Source of the DNA: JBBRHH01 sp038222915
GTDB lineage: Bacteria > Planctomycetota > Phycisphaerae > Tepidisphaerales > Tepidisphaeraceae
Assembly (NCBI GenBank): GCA_038222915.1
Contig: JBBRHH010000387.1
Span: 1 to 6,179 of the forward strand
DNA: 6,179 bases
Direction of reading: 5' to 3'
Position 1 is the stretch's first letter. The number at the start of each line of letters is the position of its first letter. The notes beneath the pieces were generated by a model. The model made no database searches. It saw only the letters and a program-made list of their open reading frames with translations, and was not told the origin of the DNA. Shown here one piece after another: positions 1 through 5,956 of this stretch. The translations under genes and the position numbers were made by a program.

Positions 1-2
1 AG

Positions 3-89
3 CTCAACGATCTGGGCCTCATGCGCTTCATCCACGCCTATCTCCCGGACGACTGGCGTACGCGGATTCCAAGAGCTTCCGCGATATAG
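3..89 (+). CDS. C-terminal end of an unidentified protein (partial, 5' end outside window)
   Basis: An open frame runs from the left edge to a TAG at 87-89 and encodes about 28 residues, including LMRFIHAYLPDDWR and ending PRASAI. The other two plus-strand frames stay open further, so openness alone is not proof. This frame is preferred because its composition (aromatics and an amphipathic LMRFIHAYL stretch) looks protein-like and because it stops 4 bp before the stop of the convergent membrane-protein gene, a natural gene boundary. The fragment is too short to name a family, and no function is proposed. Confidence 0.4.
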   Translation, partial: LNDLGLMRFIHAYLPDDWRTRIPRASAI

Positions 90-93
90 AAAG

Positions 94-840
94 TCATCCG
101 CGTCGTTCGAGTCGCCTGCGCTCGCGGAGGAACATCAGAAAGACGACGGGCCCAAACAGCCAGACGATTGCAGTGCATCCAAAGACCAGGCCCGTGTAAG
201 ACCCCTTCTCACAGTAGCAATTGTACTTCGAAGGCCGCATCGCTTGTGCCGGCGCAGCCACCAACACTTCGAGAATGGTCCCGCACAAAAGCGCCCTCAC
301 CACCCGGCCCATCCCCGTCTGCGTATCCTGCTTTCTCCAATACAAATGAATCACGGCTCCCCAGAACAACCACAAGACACCCATCGCGCCAAGACAACCT
401 TGAAGTCCAAAACGGCGTATCGCGCCTTCCCAGTGCTGCCCCATCTCAAGCACCGACGCGACAAGTCCGGCCGAGACCAGCATGCCGACAAACCCCGCCG
501 CCAAAGCGGCCCGGACCAGGGGCCGACCGCTTATCGAAAGTGAAAGCCGCCAGCTCCCGCGCGGTTTCAAAAACAACCACTGCATGAGGAGGAAGACCCC
601 GAGATATATCGACAACTCCGCCGCGTACTGCCAGCGATTGTCCATTCCGGGTGCGACCGGTGAGCCCATTAATCCATAACCCGCAAATGTTCCGTCATCC
701 ACCAAGATTGGAATCACCAGCCAACCTGCGCCAAGAACAAATGCAGTCATCCCCACAATCAACATGAACAGCCGAGCTCCCCGTGCCCGAACGCGCACGC
801 GGCTCGCCGGACTCTCATAACTCAGCATCGGTCCGGACAT
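94..840 (-). CDS. Predicted six-helix integral membrane protein of unknown function
   Basis: The 248-residue protein is strongly hydrophobic, with likely membrane segments near residues 24-47, 72-91, 107-130, 145-168, 180-198 and 215-238. The N-terminus is basic (several Arg between residues 14 and 23) and the C-terminus is an Arg-rich tail (LRERRRLERRG), consistent with cytoplasmic ends under the positive-inside rule. The loop between helices 5 and 6 carries a Cys-x-Cys pair (C208, C210) in NCYCEKGSYTGLVFG, the most distinctive motif; it might bind metal or form disulfides, but nothing proves this. No catalytic signature is recognised. The gene starts 6 bp after the response-regulator stop and has no clear Shine-Dalgarno, so translational coupling to the upstream gene is likely. 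M5 is an alternative start with no better ribosome binding site. It is the third gene of the kinase/receiver cluster and could be a target or partner of that signalling pair (inference). Confidence 0.85.
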   Translation of the reverse strand: MSGPMLSYESPASRVRVRARGARLFMLIVGMTAFVLGAGWLVIPILVDDGTFAGYGLMGSPVAPGMDNRWQYAAELSIYLGVFLLMQWLFLKPRGSWRLSLSISGRPLVRAALAAGFVGMLVSAGLVASVLEMGQHWEGAIRRFGLQGCLGAMGVLWLFWGAVIHLYWRKQDTQTGMGRVVRALLCGTILEVLVAAPAQAMRPSKYNCYCEKGSYTGLVFGCTAIVWLFGPVVFLMFLRERRRLERRG

Positions 841-846
841 TAAAGT

Positions 847-1251
847 TCAGGCCCCCGCCGGCTGTCCATCTTCGACCTTCCCGTCACCCAGTTGACTTTC
901 AATGCACTGAATCAGCGCCTCAACACTCACCGGCTTGGGAATGAAGGGATAACCGCCGATCATCCCGCCTTTTGCGTCGACTTCTTCTTTGAGCACGGTG
1001 GCCGTTAAAAAGATCACCGGCGTATGGCGCAGGTCGGGGTCCGCTTTTAACTCCACCACGACGTCGCCGCCGTCCATTGTCGGCATCATCACGTCCAGCA
1101 GGATCAAGTCCGGCCGAAACTCCCGCGCCGCCGCCAACGTGTCAGCCGCGTCGTTTTCTTCGCGAATCACGTATTTCCCAGTGAGCTCCAGATTCAGCTT
1201 CACCAGCAACGTGATGTCCGGCTCATCGTCCACAATCAGGATGCGTTTCAT
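847..1251 (-). CDS. Single-domain response regulator (CheY-like receiver protein)
   Basis: The 134-residue protein is one receiver domain with every expected landmark: the acidic pair D8-D9 after the first hydrophobic strand (ILIVDDE), the phospho-acceptor D53 in LILLDVMMP, the switch Thr T83 in VIFLTAT, and K106 in the PKP motif before the last helix. A short polar tail (about 122-134) follows, and there is no DNA-binding or enzymatic output domain. It should therefore accept phosphate from its partner kinase and act by protein-protein contact or as a phosphorelay intermediate. Its ATG overlaps the kinase stop in an ATGA arrangement (1248-1251). A good Shine-Dalgarno, GGAGG at 1259-1263 on the minus strand, lies 7 nt upstream inside the kinase coding sequence. 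Co-translation with the kinase is very likely; the downstream physiological target is not visible. Confidence 0.97.
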   Translation of the reverse strand: MKRILIVDDEPDITLLVKLNLELTGKYVIREENDAADTLAAAREFRPDLILLDVMMPTMDGGDVVVELKADPDLRHTPVIFLTATVLKEEVDAKGGMIGGYPFIPKPVSVEALIQCIESQLGDGKVEDGQPAGA

Positions 1252-2840
1252 AAATCTTCCTCCCGGGCTTTAAACATGATCGTAACCCGCGCGCCCGTAT
1301 CCTCACGATTCGAAATATCAATCGTCCCTCCGTGCAGCTCAATGATGCGCCGCGTCACCGTCAACCCAAGTCCGGTCCCTTTGCCCGTCGCCTTGGTCGT
1401 AAAGAAAGGATCATAAATCTTCAGCAGCTTGTCCTCCGGAACACCCACGCCCGTGTCCTCGACAATTGCCACCACGACCGTATCTCCGGTCCGAAACCGA
1501 TCCCCCTTCCTCGACCCTTCATCCCGATCGGCCGACCGCAGTTCCTTCGCGTACGTCGTCACTGTCAGCACTCCGCCGTCCGGCATGGCATGGGCGGCGT
1601 TCATGAAAATGTTCACAAACACCTGCTGCATCTTGTTCACGTCCAATTTCACCGGCGGCAGCGATTGAGCCAGATTGGTCGTCAGCGAAACGCGATTCGC
1701 CAGCAGCTCATGCTTCACCAGTACGAGCGATTGCTCGATGACCGGATTGACGTCCTGAACCTGCTCCTCCAACTGCCGATTGGCCGAGAAATCGACCAGT
1801 CCGCGCACGATCACGTCCGCGCGATGGATCGCGTCGCGCATGGCCCGCAATACCGACGACGCGTTTTCGTTGCCCATCACGCAGTGGTTGGTCAGGTAGT
1901 CGACGCCCATCAGCATGATCGCCAGCGGGTTTTTCACCTCATGGGCAACGCCCGCGGCAAGCCGTCCCACCGAATCCATCTTCTCCGCCTGGATCAGCTG
2001 CAATTGTGCCTGCACCAATTCTTCATGGCTGGCGCGCAAAGCCTCCATCGCCTCGCGGAGTGCTTTCTCGCCGTGTTCCAACTCCGCATTGGCGCGGCGC
2101 AGTTGATCCTCAGATTGCTTGCGCTCAGTAATGTCCCGCGCGGCCGCATAAATAAGCCCCGTCTCCGAAAACGGCGAAGCGCTCCAAAGCAGCCATTTGT
2201 ACGCGCCGTCCTTGCAGCGGTATCGATTTTCAAAATTGACCGTCGACTCGTTCTCCACCAGCGACAGCGCCTCAGCGATTGTCGCGCTGCGATCCTCCGG
2301 GTGCACAAAATCGATGTACGGGCTGGCCATCAGTTCCGCCTTCGAATATCCGAGCGTATGTTCCCAGGCCGGGTTGATTTCCTTGAAGTAGCCATCAAAT
2401 CCCGCGATACAGAGCATGTCGGGTGTCAGCGCAAACAGCCGGTCCCTCTCCTCGCGTGCATTCTTGGCCTGCGTCACGTCACGGCTCATTCCGACCAGCC
2501 CGATGATGTTTCCTTCTGAATCACGCAACGGAGACTTGGTCGTCGACACCCAGCGCTTGCGCCCCCCGCTGTCGATGATCGGTTCTTCCTGGTTCAGGAT
2601 CGCTTTGCCGGATGTGACGATTCTCAAATCATCGTGGTGGTAAAGCTCGGCCAGCGTTTTTGGAAAGAAATCAAAAACCGTCTTCCCCAAAATTTGTTTG
2701 TCGCTTTCAGCCCCGAGAAAATGCCGGTGCGAGGCGTTCACCAGCAAAAACCGGCCGTCGCGATCCTTGACATAAATCAGATCCGGCAGATTATCGATCA
2801 GCGTGCGCAGCAGGTTGGACTCAAGCAACTGCCCATCCAT
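1248..2840 (-). CDS. Soluble sensor histidine kinase with two PAS domains
   Basis: The 530-residue protein has, in order: a first PAS domain (about 9-125, beginning LIDNLPDLIYVKDRDGRF and ending in a PAC-like SRDVT); a second PAS/PAC domain (about 133-240, LTPDMLCIAGFDG to ARDITER); a coiled-coil-like linker (about 241-288); a dimerisation/phospho-acceptor domain with the H-box GVAHEVKNPL, where H300 should be autophosphorylated; and a GHKL ATPase domain. The ATPase motifs are intact: N-box NIFMNAA (N410, N414), G1 DTGVG (462-466), F-box DPFFTTK (477-483) and G2 GKGTGLGL (486-493). There are no membrane segments or signal peptide, so it should sense a cytoplasmic cue through the PAS domains; the ligand cannot be inferred. 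The start is supported by AGGGAG (minus strand, 2848-2853), 7 nt before the ATG. Its stop overlaps the receiver gene start by 4 bp, making the receiver its probable phosphate acceptor. A charged, Arg/Asp-rich insertion (about 432-452) sits between ATPase strands. Confidence 0.97.
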   Translation of the reverse strand: MDGQLLESNLLRTLIDNLPDLIYVKDRDGRFLLVNASHRHFLGAESDKQILGKTVFDFFPKTLAELYHHDDLRIVTSGKAILNQEEPIIDSGGRKRWVSTTKSPLRDSEGNIIGLVGMSRDVTQAKNAREERDRLFALTPDMLCIAGFDGYFKEINPAWEHTLGYSKAELMASPYIDFVHPEDRSATIAEALSLVENESTVNFENRYRCKDGAYKWLLWSASPFSETGLIYAAARDITERKQSEDQLRRANAELEHGEKALREAMEALRASHEELVQAQLQLIQAEKMDSVGRLAAGVAHEVKNPLAIMLMGVDYLTNHCVMGNENASSVLRAMRDAIHRADVIVRGLVDFSANRQLEEQVQDVNPVIEQSLVLVKHELLANRVSLTTNLAQSLPPVKLDVNKMQQVFVNIFMNAAHAMPDGGVLTVTTYAKELRSADRDEGSRKGDRFRTGDTVVVAIVEDTGVGVPEDKLLKIYDPFFTTKATGKGTGLGLTVTRRIIELHGGTIDISNREDTGARVTIMFKAREEDL

Positions 2841-2953
2841 TCGATCACTCCCTTTGCGAACAGAATTACATCAGCCGAGGGCACAACACTTTACCACAGC
2901 GACAGCCGCGTGGATATGTAACCACAACGTCCATCAGACCAAAGAGCCATCCC

Positions 2954-3076
2954 ATGAAACAACTTTGCCTTCTCGTCGCGGCCGCCATCTTATTGACCAC
3001 GCTCGCAGGATGCCGTCGATATCACGGCGTCGACAAGGACCCAACGGCCTCCGCCCTGCATAGCCCATTGCCATAA
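2954..3076 (+). CDS. Small predicted lipoprotein, 40 residues
   Basis: This short frame runs from ATG at 2954 to TAA at 3074-3076. The product begins with Lys (MKQL), followed by a hydrophobic stretch (CLLVAAAILLTT) and a lipobox LAGC at residues 17-20, so it should be exported, lipidated on C20 and cleaved by signal peptidase II. The mature peptide would be only 21 residues (CRRYHGVDKD and a Ser/Pro-rich end), similar in size to entericidin-type small lipoproteins but without recognisable similarity to them. The ribosome binding site is weak (AAAGAG at 2941-2946). The gene is divergent from the histidine kinase, with 113 bp between the two starts. It could also be the truncated front of a longer lipoprotein whose remainder was lost, because the DNA after it is gene-poor and repeat-bearing. 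The lipobox is the main reason to call it real. Confidence 0.55.
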   Translation: MKQLCLLVAAAILLTTLAGCRRYHGVDKDPTASALHSPLP

Positions 3077-3360
3077 CAGAAATTTCTCGCTTGAGAATAT
3101 GGGGAAGACCGGGTAACCGGAAATCGGCCTTGGGGGCATGGTCGGTTCTGGTTTTTTGCGCGCTGCGCATTTTGTTTTCTCTCGTCCGGATTGGTGAGTT
3201 GAGGATTGACAGGGGTTTAGGCCGGTTCGCCCCGAAAAAAAGCGGCGTGGTTCAATTCAGGGTGACAATTGGCGGCCCTTTTTGGAGCGACATTGCGCGC
3301 AAAATGACCGGCTCCCTGCGACGATGAAGTCATCACACGCCATACCGAAAGGAGTCGGTC
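3077..3360. other. Gene-free stretch between the small lipoprotein and the transposase remnant
   Basis: No reading frame here looks protein-like on either strand. Just after the lipoprotein stop is a small hairpin (TTCTC at 3084-3088, GAGAA at 3093-3097, 4-nt loop), but no T-run follows, so it is a poor intrinsic terminator. The right end carries an AAAGGAG Shine-Dalgarno at 3348-3354 that belongs to the transposase remnant starting at 3361. Most of this DNA may be the left flank of that mobile element, but no terminal inverted repeat could be identified by eye. Confidence 0.4.
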
Positions 3361-3635
3361 ATGCCTGCTTCTACCACTCTGATGCCGCCAACGCAAAATT
3401 ATTCTTCGATGGCCCGGCAACTGCAAACTGCAACGGCAACTGGCAACTGGCAACTGGCAACCGGCAACTGAGCCCGCGTCAACGTCTGGACATTTCGCTG
3501 TCGGTGATGGCCGGCGATTGCAACGTGAGCGATCTTGCCGTCGGCCAGGGTGTCAGCCGCAACTTCTGTTACAAGCAGGCCGCCAGGGGCCGCACCGCGC
3601 TGGATGAGGCCTTTGCTCCCTGTGCATCCGACCAG
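3361..3635 (+). pseudogene. Decayed transposase gene, N-terminal fragment interrupted by a repeat tract
   Basis: A near-ideal Shine-Dalgarno (AAAGGAG, 3348-3354) sits 6 nt before ATG 3361. The first frame gives MPASTTLMPPTQNYSSMARQL and then runs through repeats to a TGA at 3469-3471. Immediately afterwards a different frame (from 3471) encodes SPRQRLDISLSVMAG and a helix-turn-helix-like stretch (NVSDLAVGQGVSRNF), then a short helical segment ending DEAFAP at 3620. Removing 3424-3470 on paper joins both parts into one 71-residue frame. From memory, the joined sequence resembles N-termini of planctomycete transposases that have a DNA-binding domain before the catalytic region; this was not searched. 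The catalytic part is absent: recognisable sequence stops near 3620-3635, next to a 19-bp tandem duplication. The remnant cannot encode an active enzyme. A small repeat-containing host gene is a less likely alternative. Confidence 0.6.
3416..3470 (+). repeat. Heptanucleotide tandem repeat tract (GGCAACT units)
   Basis: Five consecutive 7-bp units occupy 3435-3469: GGCAACT three times, GGCAACC once and GGCAACT once. Degenerate units precede them (GGCAACT at 3416-3422, GCAAACT at 3423-3429, then a shortened one). Because 7 is not a multiple of 3, each unit gained or lost changes the reading frame of the surrounding transposase remnant. The sequence CCGGCAACTG occurs at both ends of the tract (3414-3423 and 3461-3470), consistent with slippage or duplication starting from that motif. 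Confidence 0.9.
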
Positions 3636-3636
3636 C

Positions 3637-3674
3637 GAGAGCGACAAAGGGGACAGAGAGCGACAAAGGGGACA
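3637..3674 (+). repeat. Perfect 19-bp direct tandem duplication
   Basis: The 19-bp unit GAGAGCGACAAAGGGGACA occurs at 3637-3655 and is repeated without a mismatch at 3656-3674. It begins directly after the last recognisable transposase sequence. It may mark the end of a mobile-element fragment or be a dispersed repeat that recurs elsewhere in the genome; only the two copies here are seen. Confidence 0.9.
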
Positions 3675-4030
3675 TTCATAATAAATCAATACGGACACGG
3701 TTTCGCTAATGGGCGCGGATGGGGTTCGGGTGGCCGGATGGTCTCACGCAACGGCGCAACGTTGGTTGCGGGCGTCGAAACATTTTGCGGGATTGAACGC
3801 ACGACAGTTTGGGAGAGGGATTTTCGAAGGACGGGTAGTTGGCGGAATTGTTGACGATAGTGGAGGGGGAGTTTGTTGCGGGAAGATCGGGCAGTGCGGG
3901 CGGAGCGGGGTAGAGGGGAATGGTGGGGGTGCGAGGATGGCCGCCGAAAATCGACAAAGTCCATTTGACCCAGCCCTGATCTTGTTCCTCACGGCCCATC
4001 TCTCTCAACGTGATTAACGGTTGAACTATT
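3675..4030. other. Gene-free, strand-biased stretch (G-rich on plus strand)
   Basis: Several overlapping open frames exist on both strands, but none has a Shine-Dalgarno, domain motif or protein-like composition. The minus-strand translations are dominated by Pro, Ser and Arg, and the plus-strand ones by Gly, as expected from G-rich DNA read out of frame. The main internal structure is the run of G-tracts at 3880-3929, listed separately. The segment lies just downstream of the 564-residue gene, yet no convincing hairpin-plus-T-run terminator for that gene was found. Confidence 0.5.
3880..3929 (+). other. G-quadruplex sequence motif (six G-runs)
   Basis: Six runs of three or more G occur at 3880-3882, 3889-3891, 3898-3900, 3907-3910, 3915-3918 and 3925-3929, separated by loops of 6, 6, 6, 4 and 6 nt. 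This satisfies the common rule of at least four G3+ runs with loops of 1-7 nt, with two spare runs. An additional GGGGG at 3865-3869 lies 10 nt upstream. Whether it folds, or matters in vivo, is unknown. Confidence 0.6.
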
Positions 4031-5725
4031 TTATTTAGGGATAAGAGTCATCGAATCGCCGTCGGGAACAAGGCGGACGAATCGCCGTCCATTCACCTCA
4101 AAATACACAACGATGTACTTCCACCATTTGTCGTGAAGATCGTGCCCGTCGGCCATGTTGTGCGTCTTGTAGGGCACCGAGGGGTCCTTGATTTCATTTC
4201 GAATCTCGTCGGTTACGTTCAGCCAAATCAAGTCCGTGCCGTAACGGGCTACAATGATCTTAAACGGGATGGAGGCTCCCGGAATGGCAAGTCCTTCCTT
4301 CGGGATCGGAGGGACAATGGCAATCTCAGTCTCCGCAAGCTCTATGGTGGATAATGTGCCGCCAGCCCGATAGCTCAACACCAGCTTCTTCTTGACCAGT
4401 GGGACCGGGTCGACCTTGAAGTGGTCCTTGGATGCCATCACTGGTGCAAGTGGATCGGCATCCAGGTCAGCCTGAATTACCTTAGCCACTGATACAATCG
4501 TCTTGCCGGCACCGTACTCGGCGCTGACCACCGTAACCTTTGGCAGAGCGCGAGAGGAGCCGCCGCTGCCCGGAGTAGGTTGGGCGGCGGCCAGTCGTTT
4601 TTCGAGCGTCAGGCGCCGGAGGCCCGGAATGGCGCCGCTATCCAATGCCTTGCCGTACCAGAGTGCGCTTCGCTGTCGGATTGAAAGCTGCGCTGATCCG
4701 GTTTCCTTTTCTGCCACCGCCCACCACGCGTCACCGGCCTCGACTTGTTTTTCTGGATCGGTCGGGCCAGCCTGATCGAGTGCAACCGCCGCGCTCAGTG
4801 CCTTGTTACCACCCTTGGCCAGCAGTGGAAGTCCGCTCTCCCAATTATTTTTGATGAAACATAGATACTCTCCGACCGCAAGGTTAGCCGGCGCATCATC
4901 CGGCGAGGATTCCAGTTTTTTCATCGCAGGCACAATGCGTTCAGTCGCCGCTCGGAGCATCTCAACCTGCTTGGTACGACTTTGGATCTCCGAAGCCAAC
5001 TCGCCACTTGGCGCGAGCGGCCGCAACATCTGCAGGAGACGCGAGGCGGTTGCATAGTCGGACGATGCGACGGCATCATCCACAACTCTCAACGCCGCCC
5101 GGCAATTGTTGTCGGTTGCGGTTGTAGTCTCGGCGCGAAGCTTCATCTTCATCGCCGTATCACACTTCAAGCGGAGACCATCGACTTCGTACGACGTTGC
5201 AAGTGCGTCCGCGGCACGGCAGCACAGATCGAGGTCCGATCCTTCGACCGCGGCATGTGTTGCACCGACAAGCAGTACGAACTGGTCGGCCGGAGCATCA
5301 CTTACCGCCGCCGACTGCTCCAGGAGCTTTGCCGCCAAGGATCGGCGCGCAACAGGGTTGCGGTCGTCCAGTTCTTTAGCAAACAATTCAAGAAATAGTT
5401 TTCGCGATTTGGCCTGTTCCGCCGCGACCGGAATTGTCTTGCGTGCCGAGGTGACTGTTACCCCGGTCGGCGGTTCCACTGGTTTATTAATTGCATGATT
5501 GTCCGGCGTGGTCGGCTCAGTTTTTGTACCCGGATTCGGCGTCACAGGGTCGGGAGTTTTCGGCACCGGCTTGGTCGGGGCAGTTGACACAAAGTCGTCG
5601 TCGAAAATACTCCCACCCCGCGTCACTGACGAGACCAACAGTGTAGCTGCGAATCCTGCTGTCATGAGCCATCTATGTCGCATCGACCCTGTCAGACGCG
5701 ACCGTTTATTGAACTGACGGACCAT
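4031..5725 (-). CDS. Exported protein with helical-repeat region and two C-terminal beta domains
   Basis: The 564-residue protein starts with a basic segment and a hydrophobic core (about 20-35, LMTAGFAATLLVSSV), read as a signal peptide. A Pro/Thr/Lys-rich linker follows (about 48-87), then a mostly helical region (about 100-382) with TPR-like Ala/Leu spacing (for example LFLELFAKELDDRNP, NLAVGEYLCFIKNNW, QVEAGDAWWAVAEKE). From memory this matches a domain common in secreted planctomycete proteins of unknown role. The C-terminus holds two segments of similar pattern (397-473 and 489-563), each opening with an A-[ER]-YG motif and ending in beta strands, reminiscent of the DUF3395-like beta domain. 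No catalytic residues are recognised, so a structural or binding role is inferred. The start is set by AAAGGAGG (5732-5739, minus strand), 6 nt before ATG; M15 would also leave a signal peptide but lacks this site. It appears to be monocistronic. Confidence 0.92.
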   Translation of the reverse strand: MVRQFNKRSRLTGSMRHRWLMTAGFAATLLVSSVTRGGSIFDDDFVSTAPTKPVPKTPDPVTPNPGTKTEPTTPDNHAINKPVEPPTGVTVTSARKTIPVAAEQAKSRKLFLELFAKELDDRNPVARRSLAAKLLEQSAAVSDAPADQFVLLVGATHAAVEGSDLDLCCRAADALATSYEVDGLRLKCDTAMKMKLRAETTTATDNNCRAALRVVDDAVASSDYATASRLLQMLRPLAPSGELASEIQSRTKQVEMLRAATERIVPAMKKLESSPDDAPANLAVGEYLCFIKNNWESGLPLLAKGGNKALSAAVALDQAGPTDPEKQVEAGDAWWAVAEKETGSAQLSIRQRSALWYGKALDSGAIPGLRRLTLEKRLAAAQPTPGSGGSSRALPKVTVVSAEYGAGKTIVSVAKVIQADLDADPLAPVMASKDHFKVDPVPLVKKKLVLSYRAGGTLSTIELAETEIAIVPPIPKEGLAIPGASIPFKIIVARYGTDLIWLNVTDEIRNEIKDPSVPYKTHNMADGHDLHDKWWKYIVVYFEVNGRRFVRLVPDGDSMTLIPK

Positions 5726-5730
5726 TTATT

Positions 5731-5745
5731 GCCTCCTTTTGAGGC
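5731..5745 (-). promoter_or_regulatory. Shine-Dalgarno held in a short hairpin before the 564-residue gene
   Basis: On the minus strand the sequence GCCTC AAAAG GAGGC forms a 5-bp stem with a 5-nt loop. The GGAGG core of the ribosome binding site overlaps the loop edge and the 3' arm. The ATG begins 6 nt after AAAGGAGG. The hairpin could lower or tune translation initiation, or could arise by chance since the stem is short. Confidence 0.5.
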
Positions 5746-5750
5746 AAATA

Positions 5751-5779
5751 ATCGTATCGGGAGTCAGAACGGCAAGCAA
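5751..5779 (-). promoter_or_regulatory. Candidate sigma-70-type promoter for the 564-residue gene
   Basis: Reading the minus strand, TTGCTT (5774-5779) and TACGAT (5751-5756) are separated by exactly 17 bp. They match the TTGACA and TATAAT consensus at 3 and 4 of 6 positions. Transcription would begin near 5744, giving a leader of about 20 nt that starts at the hairpin containing the ribosome binding site. The spacing and position are good but the hexamers are only moderate. Confidence 0.35.
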
Positions 5780-5889
5780 CAATTTTGACGAACGCAATTT
5801 GTGGGAAGGCCTGAAATGCAGCAATTTTCGTCGCAAGAGCATGGCGGGCCAGGTACCATTTCTCCAATCGTTATCAGCGTCCGGGTGAA

Positions 5890-5906
5890 ATTGTGAGACT
5901 CACGAT
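5890..5906. promoter_or_regulatory. Dyad-symmetric site 1 (ATTGTGAG-A-CTCACGAT)
   Basis: Two 8-bp arms flank a single central base and match at 7 of 8 positions. A one-base centre cannot form an RNA hairpin loop, so the symmetry suggests a protein-binding site on DNA if it is functional. It shares the core GTGAGA(C)TCACG with the second dyad 66 bp away. It lies about 165 bp upstream of the 564-residue gene start. Confidence 0.35.
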
Positions 5907-5956
5907 GCGCACGTGTTTCGCTCCGCCGCGCCCAACGTCGCGATCGTAGCGGCGTT

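Noticed and set aside
1332..2519. Long plus-strand open frame (395 codons) opposite the histidine kinase
   Set aside because: It is fully antisense to a kinase with all catalytic motifs intact; its His/Arg/Gln-rich translation is typical of a shadow frame in GC-rich coding DNA.
3084..3097. Hairpin TTCTC-GCTT-GAGAA after the small lipoprotein, considered as a terminator
   Set aside because: The stem is only 5 bp and is A/T-containing, and no T-run follows it.
3206..3211. Perfect TTGACA -35 hexamer upstream of the transposase remnant
   Set aside because: At 17 bp spacing the -10 position reads GCCCCG, so there is no matching -10 element; it may be chance.
3091..3327. 78-codon plus-strand frame between the lipoprotein and the transposase remnant
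   Set aside because: It has no ribosome binding site, its start lies inside a hairpin, and its composition is not protein-like apart from a short hydrophobic stretch.
3416..3674. Possible CRISPR array because several repeats cluster here
   Set aside because: The repeats are directly adjacent 7-bp and 19-bp units with no spacers, so this is simple tandem duplication.
3706..4008. Overlapping minus-strand frames giving Pro/Ser-rich proteins
   Set aside because: The longest needs a TTG start, lacks a ribosome binding site, and its Pro-rich composition is explained by the C-rich complement of the G-run tract.
4006..4023. Imperfect inverted repeat CAACG...CGGTTG just past the 564-residue gene, considered as its terminator
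   Set aside because: The stem is short and bulged and has no U-tract in the direction of transcription.
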